The notes beneath the pieces were generated by a model. It was given only the letters and a program-made list of their open reading frames with translations. It was not told where the DNA came from and made no database searches. The translations under genes and the position numbers were made by a program. Positions 6,246 to 10,827 of a stretch of DNA of 10,827 bases are shown piece after piece. This DNA comes from Clostridium sp. UBA5530 (GTDB taxonomy: Bacteria > Bacillota > Clostridia > Clostridiales > Clostridiaceae). Numbering within the stretch: position 1 is the stretch's first letter; every line of letters begins with the position of its first letter. Where the stretch lies: the NCBI GenBank assembly GCA_002423705.1, contig DINW01000069.1:12192-23018 (forward strand). Direction: 5' to 3'.

Positions 6246-7106
6246 TTGAAATATCATTGGATAGATTCATACTGTCTAGAAAAAAGTGGGGCAAAAAAAG
6301 ATTTTAAAGAAGAATGGGGATGGTACAGGTATCTTATAGGTGGAAAAATGTTTGGAGCTATGTGTTCTTTTAAGGATGGTAGAACTATATTTACCTTAAA
6401 ATGTGAACCTTCCTTTGGAGCTATGCTAAGAGAAAATTATGATGATATCACTCCAGGTTATTATATGAACAAAGAACATTGGAACTCTGTATATTTAGAT
6501 GGAAATGTTCCTGACGATGTAATTAAAGACATGATAGACATGTCCTATAAATTAGTTTTTACTTCTTTAACTAAAAAACTTCAAAAAGAAATAAATAATT
6601 CCTATGAAGGATTAAAAAGCACTTCTAGAGTTTATTTTGAAAGGTTTCTTTCCCAAGGTGATTTTAAATACTATGAGTTATTAGCTTTTAATGAAAAGGT
6701 TATGGTTATGAACTTTGGTAGAGTATTCTCCTTAGAGGAAGCAAAAATTTTCTATAACTATATGCTAGAAACCAATAAAAAGGACGATACTTTTGGATAT
6801 TTTAAAATTTTTCACAAAGATACAAAGGATTTTATTGGACTATGTGGTTTCATATTTAATGATGATTTTACGGAAGCTGAAATCGAATATATGTTTCTTC
6901 CTGAATATTGGAGCAATGGCTATGGAAAAGAAGTTGTTAAATGCTTACTGAATAAAGCTGATAAAATAAAAAGCCTTAAGTCCATTAAAGCCTTTACAGA
7001 TTCTAATAATGAAGCTTCCAGAAAAATTTTATTAAATAATGGGTTTGTATCAGAAAAAATATTCACAACTGAGGATGGAAATTTAGCAGAAACTTTTATC
7101 CGATAA
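6246..7106 (+). CDS. MmcQ/YjbR-like domain fused to a GNAT N-acetyltransferase
   Basis: Two-domain protein of 286 residues. Residues 1-115 look like the MmcQ/YjbR family (CyaY-like fold): GWYRYLIGGKMFGAM, then FTLKCEPSFGAMLRE, ITPGYYMNKEHWNSV and the C-terminal helix with MSYKLVFTSLTKK. Residues 130-286 form a RimJ/RimL-type GNAT domain, with the acetyl-CoA binding loop at YWSNGYGKEV (221-230) and the NEASRKILLNNGF block at 255-267. The GNAT half should transfer acetyl from acetyl-CoA to an amine; the target is unknown, and the first domain may help recognise it. The start is TTG 6246, fixed by GGGGAGG 7 bases upstream; the only upstream ATG in this frame (6228) meets a stop after five codons. 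It probably heads an operon with the kinase at 7234, separated by repeat copy A. Confidence 0.88.
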   Translation: MKYHWIDSYCLEKSGAKKDFKEEWGWYRYLIGGKMFGAMCSFKDGRTIFTLKCEPSFGAMLRENYDDITPGYYMNKEHWNSVYLDGNVPDDVIKDMIDMSYKLVFTSLTKKLQKEINNSYEGLKSTSRVYFERFLSQGDFKYYELLAFNEKVMVMNFGRVFSLEEAKIFYNYMLETNKKDDTFGYFKIFHKDTKDFIGLCGFIFNDDFTEAEIEYMFLPEYWSNGYGKEVVKCLLNKADKIKSLKSIKAFTDSNNEASRKILLNNGFVSEKIFTTEDGNLAETFIR

Positions 7107-7121
7107 TATATAGACTTAACT

Positions 7122-7207
7122 AAACTTTCAGTTGAACTTATGCTGTTATCTCCAATCTAAGGAGGGTGAAGTGTTACAGCAGGTACACATCATATAAATA
7201 AAAATTT
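7122..7207 (+). repeat. intergenic structured repeat, copy A
   Basis: An 86-base element between the MmcQ-GNAT stop (7106) and the kinase ribosome binding site (7222). It matches the minus strand at 10054-10146. A core of 36 bases (7141-7177 region) shows six differences, all transitions, and a second block around AGTTGAACTTAT is essentially identical. Copy A lacks about 14 bases that copy B has between the blocks. TGCTGT (7141-7146) pairs perfectly with ACAGCA (7176-7181), enclosing a CTCC/GGAG hairpin (7150-7164). It is not a terminator, since no T-run follows. The function is unknown. Confidence 0.75.
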
Positions 7208-7233
7208 TGTATACTCAATATAAGGAGGCCAGC

Positions 7234-7809
7234 ATGTTGGATAAAGGTAAAATTATATTTTTAAATGGTACATCCAGTTCCGGCAAGAGTACTTTAGCTA
7301 TAAAGCTACAGGAAATTTCCGAGGAAATATTCTATCATGTTCAATTAGATACATTCTGCCATATGATACACGATAAATTTTTTGACTCTAACTTTACAGG
7401 TACTGAAGATTTGGCAGCTACAGTTATGCACAATTTTATATTATCCTTAAGTGACAATTGCAAAAATGTTATAGTAGATACAGTTATTGAAAACCATCAT
7501 GAAAGTTGGTTAAAAGAAAGTGTTAAATTACTTCATAAAATGCCTGTTACTTTTGTAAAAGTTACTTGTCCTCTGGAAGAGCTTGAAAGAAGAGAGTTAC
7601 AACGTGGAAATAGAGATATTGGTTTAGCCAAATGGCAAACATCCCACATGGATTTTAATGATATTTATGACTTAAAGGTTGATACTTATAAAAATTCAAC
7701 AGAAGAGTGTGGAAAGATTATTCTAAGTAGATTAAATCTTAATAGCAATGAAAACTCTGCTTTTGGTAAATTATACAGAGAATATTATAGTGAATATGAG
7801 CATTCCTAG
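7234..7809 (+). CDS. chloramphenicol phosphotransferase-like P-loop kinase
   Basis: Cytoplasmic small-molecule kinase of 191 residues resembling the CPT family (Streptomyces venezuelae chloramphenicol 3-O-phosphotransferase). The Walker A loop GTSSSGKST is at 12-20, preceded by the hydrophobic strand IIFLN. Asp39 in HVQLDTFCHMI sits where CPT has its catalytic Asp. A second strand, NVIVDTVIE (78-86), is followed by an arginine-rich lid, CPLEELERRELQRGNRDIG (112-130). The family includes many proteins of unknown substrate, so chloramphenicol resistance should not be assumed. ATG 7234 is taken because AAGGAGG lies 5 bases upstream; a TTG at 7207 lies before that site. It follows the MmcQ-GNAT gene on the same strand after repeat copy A, and converges with the GNAT gene at 7853. 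Confidence 0.87.
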   Translation: MLDKGKIIFLNGTSSSGKSTLAIKLQEISEEIFYHVQLDTFCHMIHDKFFDSNFTGTEDLAATVMHNFILSLSDNCKNVIVDTVIENHHESWLKESVKLLHKMPVTFVKVTCPLEELERRELQRGNRDIGLAKWQTSHMDFNDIYDLKVDTYKNSTEECGKIILSRLNLNSNENSAFGKLYREYYSEYEHS

Positions 7810-7827
7810 GTTTATCTAAGAATGCTC
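7798..7827. terminator. hairpin between convergent genes, possible bidirectional terminator
   Basis: GAGCATTC (7798-7805) and GAATGCTC (7820-7827) form a perfect 8-bp stem, and a C-A mismatch plus TAG/CTA lengthens it. The left arm includes the last codons and part of the stop of the kinase gene. The position between convergent stops suggests a terminator, but neither strand has a proper T-run, so it may instead protect the 3' ends. Confidence 0.4.
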
Positions 7828-7852
7828 AGTTATGTTCTAGGTTATCCTTTAT

Positions 7853-8569
7853 CTACACATTTTCTCCATGATAACTAACCCAAACAGGCGAAAATCCTGT
7901 GCTAAGGGCAACCTTTGTTGAAGCTATATTTGCACTCCACGTGGTATAGTATGGAGTAGCCCCCTTTTTTTCAATTTCATCTGCCAATGTTTTTACAATG
8001 TAGGAGGCGATGCCCTTATTTCTATGTTGCTCCAAAGTATCTATTCCTATTTGCCACAAATTGCCCATAGTGTCATCTGCGGCTGCTAAAGCAACAAGCT
8101 TTTCTTCCTTGTATGCACCTAATGCTATTACGTCATTTTTATAATTTAATGCATTTCTAAAATTATCTTTACCACATATTGCATTTAGCTCTTTTATATT
8201 CTTTTTGTCAAAGAGTTTGTATTCATAATCACAAGGCTTATAAATCTCCATTTTATTATTGAGATATAAATATCTAACATTCTCTCCTGCAAGTCTTTTG
8301 CCGAATTCTCTTAGTTTTGTTTCAATGTCAAATAAGTTTTCCCCATCCAGTATATCCCTTGGTGGTACACCTAAAAACTTTTCTATGCACCACTGATAAA
8401 TAAGAGAGTCTGCTCGTATAACTGCATTTTCACCGAAAGTTACTATTTCAAAAAATGAATCTTGGGCTTTTATAAATACATTTTCACTTTCCTTAAAAAC
8501 ACTTTTGCTGCATTTCCATTTAGCTGCCAATGTCTCTTGAACTAAGGTTATTTTACTTTCTTTGCTCAT
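7853..8569 (-). CDS. GNAT family N-acetyltransferase with N-terminal extension
   Basis: 238-residue protein whose C-terminal half (about 115-238) is a GNAT domain. The strand WQIGIDTLEQ leads into the acetyl-CoA pyrophosphate loop RNKGIA (183-188; the RxxGxA form of the consensus) and helix SYIVKTLADEIEKKG, then the late ANIASTKVALSTGF block (213-226) typical of GNATs. The first 110 residues are a separate region I do not recognise, with a FGENAVIRAD strand and a basic KLREFGKRLAG helix. The substrate is unknown. No ribosome binding site is visible before ATG 8569, although a TATAAT box is 26 bases upstream. The next in-frame Met is far inside, so this start is kept. It is transcribed away from the rlmA-like gene, which is upstream on the same strand. 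Confidence 0.85.
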   Translation of the reverse strand: MSKESKITLVQETLAAKWKCSKSVFKESENVFIKAQDSFFEIVTFGENAVIRADSLIYQWCIEKFLGVPPRDILDGENLFDIETKLREFGKRLAGENVRYLYLNNKMEIYKPCDYEYKLFDKKNIKELNAICGKDNFRNALNYKNDVIALGAYKEEKLVALAAADDTMGNLWQIGIDTLEQHRNKGIASYIVKTLADEIEKKGATPYYTTWSANIASTKVALSTGFSPVWVSYHGENV

Positions 8570-8594
8570 ATATAAGATTTAGTCATAGAGTTTT

Positions 8595-8600
8595 ATTATA
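8595..8600 (-). promoter_or_regulatory. candidate -10 box for the GNAT gene at 7853-8569
   Basis: A perfect TATAAT on the minus strand (8600-8595) would start transcription near 8588, a leader of under 20 bases. No matching -35 is seen. In the same gap, TAAACT and AGTTTA form a 6-bp dyad about 23 bases apart, of unclear meaning. Confidence 0.3.
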
Positions 8601-8666
8601 ATTATTAAACTCCTACTAAATTTCACTTCCTTCCAGTTTATTTATATGTTTCTATAACATTACTTT

Positions 8667-9518
8667 CTATTTCCTGCCAACAATAATAGTAAAATCTAAA
8701 GTTATATGCCTTATATCATCAACGAATAATTTTTCTTTGTCTACATTGAACATCATAGGTGTCATCTTTAAAAAATCGGTAATGTTTTCCCTGGTTACAG
8801 GCATTTTATATGTTAAGTTCCTAACTTCTTCAGGTCTAATATGCTTTGTAAAGTAATCGATAACTGACTCGTTGGAATACTTTTGATTAACTAATTGATT
8901 CACAGCACATTTCCTTAACTCTTTAAGGTAATTTGGACCAGGAACAACTTTGATTAAATACCCATTATGCTTTAAAATACGTGTAAATTCCTTATAGTTA
9001 GATGGTGTAAATATATTGATTAGTAAATCCATAGAATCTGATTTTATTGGAATATTAGATAAATCACCTATGAGCCACTTTACTTTTTCCGCCTTCTTAG
9101 CACCTAAAATAATGGCATCTTTAGAATTGTCCATTGCATATACATCTAATTTTTCTATGCCTTGAGACAAGCCTCTTGCATAAAACCCTTCACCACAGCC
9201 CACATCTAAAGCTTTTGTCGATTTAGAAATATCAACGTATTTCTCTATAATTTTTTTAATGTTATCTTCTAGTTCTTTATAAAAACCTTCTTCAAAGATA
9301 TACCTTCTACTCTCAAATAACTCCTTTGTATACTTTGTTTGTTGTTGGTTAGGAATAAAGTTTATATATCCATGCTTTGACAAATCAAAACAATGTCCCT
9401 TTTTACACACTATACTATTGCTATTACTGAATTTCATTTTTGTATGACAAATAGGACATATAAACATATCTATTACTTTGTTATATTTTTCATATTGTTT
9501 TATTATATTCATCTTCAT
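8667..9518 (-). CDS. RlmA-type 23S rRNA (guanine-N1)-methyltransferase
   Basis: SAM-dependent methyltransferase of the RlmA family, which methylates N1 of G745 (RlmA-I, Gram-negative) or G748 (RlmA-II/TlrB, Gram-positive) in helix 35 of 23S rRNA, at the macrolide exit-tunnel site. The N-terminal zinc-binding motif is complete: C21-x2-C24, C38 and H42, followed by CFDLSKHGYINF. A spacer with LFESRRYIFEEGFY precedes the SAM motif LDVGCGEGFYA (104-114), and an acidic residue in YAMDNS (about 130) ends the second strand. At 283 residues it is the usual length. G748 is the likelier target by taxonomy, but this is inference. ATG 9518 is only two bases from the end of AGAGGGG, so the Met two codons later (9512) is an equally good start. 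A hairpin terminator lies immediately upstream. Confidence 0.88.
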   Translation of the reverse strand: MKMNIIKQYEKYNKVIDMFICPICHTKMKFSNSNSIVCKKGHCFDLSKHGYINFIPNQQQTKYTKELFESRRYIFEEGFYKELEDNIKKIIEKYVDISKSTKALDVGCGEGFYARGLSQGIEKLDVYAMDNSKDAIILGAKKAEKVKWLIGDLSNIPIKSDSMDLLINIFTPSNYKEFTRILKHNGYLIKVVPGPNYLKELRKCAVNQLVNQKYSNESVIDYFTKHIRPEEVRNLTYKMPVTRENITDFLKMTPMMFNVDKEKLFVDDIRHITLDFTIIVGRK

Positions 9519-9543
9519 AACCCCTCTTACTGCTTTTTCTAAT

Positions 9544-9568
9544 AAAAAACAGCCACATCCTGTGTGCT
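9544..9568 (-). terminator. rho-independent terminator after the GNAT gene, just before the rlmA-like gene
   Basis: On the minus strand AGC-ACA (from 9568) pairs with TGT-(G)-GCT (to 9551) around a five-base loop, and is followed by GTTTTTT (9550-9544). The stem is short with one bulged G, but the T-run is good. It would end the GNAT transcript (stop at 9594), and it sits 26 bases before the rlmA-like start, so it could also work as an attenuator. Confidence 0.55.
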
Positions 9569-9593
9569 ACTTTGTTAATATATACTATACAAT

Positions 9594-10043
9594 TTATAAT
9601 GTATATTCCATCCGTTTATATAACTCCTTAAAACCCAAAGATTTGTATAGGGGATACCCCTCATCTGTGTAAGTCAAAACAATCTTTGAAACCTTTTTTG
9701 TTCTTGCTTCATTTATTAATAATTTTATTAAATTTGATGAATGCCCTTGCCTTCTATATTCTTTCTTAGTATACACATTAAGTAACTCCCCTACTTTCCC
9801 ATTATAATTGGATGGCAGTGGTATAGTCTCAAATATGCTTAACATACAGGATGAAATTATTTTTTTATCATCCATGGCAATATATACTATCAAGCTATCA
9901 CTATTTATATGCTTCTTAATATATCGCTTAGTCTTCTCCCTAAATAAACTTACATTTTCTATATTTCTTATTGATGTAACAAATTCCATCCTATTTTCAA
10001 CAAAAGCATCAATATCATCTAACTCAAGTTTTTTATATTCCAT
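9594..10043 (-). CDS. GNAT family N-acetyltransferase
   Basis: Single-domain GNAT of 149 residues, a usual size. The N-terminal strand and helix LELDDIDAFVENRMEF are followed by LIVYIAMDDKKIISSCML (51-68), then ELLNVYTKKEYRRQGHSSNLIKLL (86-109). This last stretch holds the acetyl-CoA loop RRQGHS, in which Ser replaces the usual final Gly/Ala. The end of the fold is YPLYKSLGFKE (130-140). The substrate is unknown. ATG 10043 has GGAGG six bases upstream; a TTG at 10055 lies before that site and is rejected. It follows the SAM methyltransferase on the same strand, separated by repeat copy B, and ends at a T-run terminator. Confidence 0.87.
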   Translation of the reverse strand: MEYKKLELDDIDAFVENRMEFVTSIRNIENVSLFREKTKRYIKKHINSDSLIVYIAMDDKKIISSCMLSIFETIPLPSNYNGKVGELLNVYTKKEYRRQGHSSNLIKLLINEARTKKVSKIVLTYTDEGYPLYKSLGFKELYKRMEYTL

Positions 10044-10053
10044 GATTTCCTCC

Positions 10054-10146
10054 AAATTTTATTTGATTTCTATCTGATGTAACACTCCATCCTCTTTAGG
10101 TTGGAGACAACAATAGTTACAATCCTAGATAAGTTCAACTTAGTTT
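10054..10146 (-). repeat. intergenic structured repeat, copy B
   Basis: Counterpart of the element at 7122-7207, on the opposite genomic strand but in the same orientation relative to its own genes. It lies between the methyltransferase stop (10169) and the GNAT ribosome binding site (10048-10053). GATGTAAC (10076-10083) pairs with GTTACA-A-TC (10116-10124), one base bulged. Within it, CTCCATCC (10085-10092) and GGTTGGAG (10099-10106) pair with a single mismatch around a 6-base loop. Confidence 0.75.
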
Positions 10147-10159
10147 CGCTCAGACTAAG
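10139..10159 (-). terminator. small hairpin after the SAM methyltransferase gene
   Basis: CTTAGT (10139-10144) and ACTAAG (10154-10159) form a 6-bp stem ten bases beyond the methyltransferase stop. No T-run follows on the minus strand, so it is a weak terminator at best. It partly overlaps the edge of repeat copy B and could belong to that element. Confidence 0.25.
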
Positions 10160-10168
10160 AATTAAACT

Positions 10169-10827
10169 TTATTTTTCTAATTCTATGAACAAATACATGG
10201 GTATTTTCTTCAACCAAGCAACCCTTGTTGACATTTGACATTGTTCTTCTGTTGGTATGGGTTCGCTAATATCAATTAATTTAAAACTATTTCTAAGAAA
10301 TGCTTTTATATACTCTGATAAGGTCCTATGTCTATATAAAATTGGATCATTCAATCCCTGGATTTCTCCAATCCATTCTTTTGGATTATGATAATCGGAA
10401 ACAAGGACCTCTATGTCTCCTTTATTTAATATCCATTTAGTTTCCTTCCCCTTGAAGCACGGATGCAACATAGAAATAAATACTTTTCCATCTTTCTTTA
10501 AAACACGATGAATTTCCTTTAATGTACCATCCAAATTTTCAACATCCATTAACATCATTGAGCAAAGCACTATATCATAATAATTATCATCGATTATACT
10601 TAGTGTACTTGCATTAAGAACATGATGCTGGATTTTTAAACCTTCTTCTTTTGCCTTATTCTTTGCGTACTCAATAAAAACTTCTGAACAGTCAGTAGAT
10701 GTAACTATAGCTCCTTTATGTGATAATGCTCTTGAATATCCACCTTCACCACACCCTAAATCAAGAATGTACTTGTCTTTAACATCACCCAGTTTTTCTA
10801 ATGTGTATGGCATTATGTAATACATTC
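10169..10827 (-). CDS. class I SAM-dependent methyltransferase, probably cut at its N-terminus by the window edge
   Basis: Small-molecule type methyltransferase (Methyltransf_11/25-like). Motif I LDLGCGEGGYS (21-31 from the first visible Met) binds SAM, the acidic residue of STDCS (about 45) contacts the ribose, and YYDIVLCSMMLMDVEN (82-97) with EIHRVLKKDGKVFISMLHPCF (104-124) are the following strands of the fold. The C-terminal part, with YRHRTLSEYIKAFLRNSF, forms the substrate side. Homologues usually have 40 or more residues before motif I; here the first Met leaves about 20 and lies two bases from the window end with no stop or ribosome binding site seen, so the gene probably continues beyond 10827. 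The methyl acceptor cannot be predicted. It is likely co-transcribed with the GNAT gene at 9594-10043 through repeat copy B. Confidence 0.85.
   Translation of the reverse strand, partial: MYYIMPYTLEKLGDVKDKYILDLGCGEGGYSRALSHKGAIVTSTDCSEVFIEYAKNKAKEEGLKIQHHVLNASTLSIIDDNYYDIVLCSMMLMDVENLDGTLKEIHRVLKKDGKVFISMLHPCFKGKETKWILNKGDIEVLVSDYHNPKEWIGEIQGLNDPILYRHRTLSEYIKAFLRNSFKLIDISEPIPTEEQCQMSTRVAWLKKIPMYLFIELEK

Noticed and set aside
7122..7207. Canonical integron attC site
   Set aside because: The end motif GTTACAG (GTTACAT in copy B) departs from GTTRRRY, the matching left box is absent in copy A, and no integron integrase is in the window. A distant cassette-like site is left open in the findings.
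7122..7207. T-box or other known riboswitch for the repeat element
   Set aside because: No T-box signature, no purine/SAM/TPP/lysine-type core that I recognise, and no terminator T-run between the element and the gene.
9478..9672. 64-codon plus-strand open frame across the rlmA-GNAT gap
   Set aside because: It overlaps a terminator and the ends of two well-supported genes on the other strand, and has no ribosome binding site.
9808..10077. 89-codon plus-strand open frame opposite the GNAT gene
   Set aside because: Antisense shadow; the minus-strand GNAT has a ribosome binding site and a conserved acetyl-CoA loop.

Overview
The window is very AT-rich, and its intergenic stretches are almost pure A/T. 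Start regions are Gram-positive in style (AAGGAGG-type ribosome binding sites, TTG as well as ATG starts, TATAAT -10 boxes), and codon choice is A/T-ending (AGA, ATA, TTA). With the gene families present, this points to a low-GC Firmicute, most likely Clostridium sensu stricto. The species cannot be fixed from the sequence alone. No tRNA, rRNA, CRISPR array, transposase, integrase or phage gene is visible.

Left part (1-6050) looks like ordinary chromosome. It holds the N-terminus of an ECF-type sigma factor running off the left edge (-), a SulP-family anion transporter with a STAS domain (+), a TtcA-type tRNA thiolation enzyme (-), a DEAD-box RNA helicase with a DbpA-type RNA-binding tail (-), and a DUF368/PopT polyprenyl-phosphate transporter (-). 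SulP and TtcA converge on a shared hairpin terminator. The 358-base gap between the helicase and popT holds the helicase promoter, a 46-nt imperfect hairpin, and a strong-looking orphan promoter with a tiny ORF behind it.

Right part (6050-10827) is an accessory cluster of small modifying enzymes. It has an MmcQ/YjbR-GNAT fusion (+), a chloramphenicol-phosphotransferase-like kinase (+), a GNAT (-), an RlmA-type 23S rRNA guanine methyltransferase (-), another GNAT (-) and a class I SAM methyltransferase running off the right edge (-). These are the kinds of enzyme that modify antibiotics, toxins or ribosomal targets, but no substrate can be read from the sequence.

The most interesting signal is a roughly 90-nt intergenic element present twice, at 7122-7207 (+) and 10054-10146 (-). 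Each copy lies between a gene's stop codon and the ribosome binding site of the next gene on the same strand. The copies have opposite genomic orientation and flank a 2.8-kb four-gene block. Both can fold into an outer stem plus an inner hairpin, and one base pair of the outer stem differs in a compensated way. This fits a structured RNA leader, a cassette-type recombination site or a small non-autonomous repeat. It matches no element I can name.
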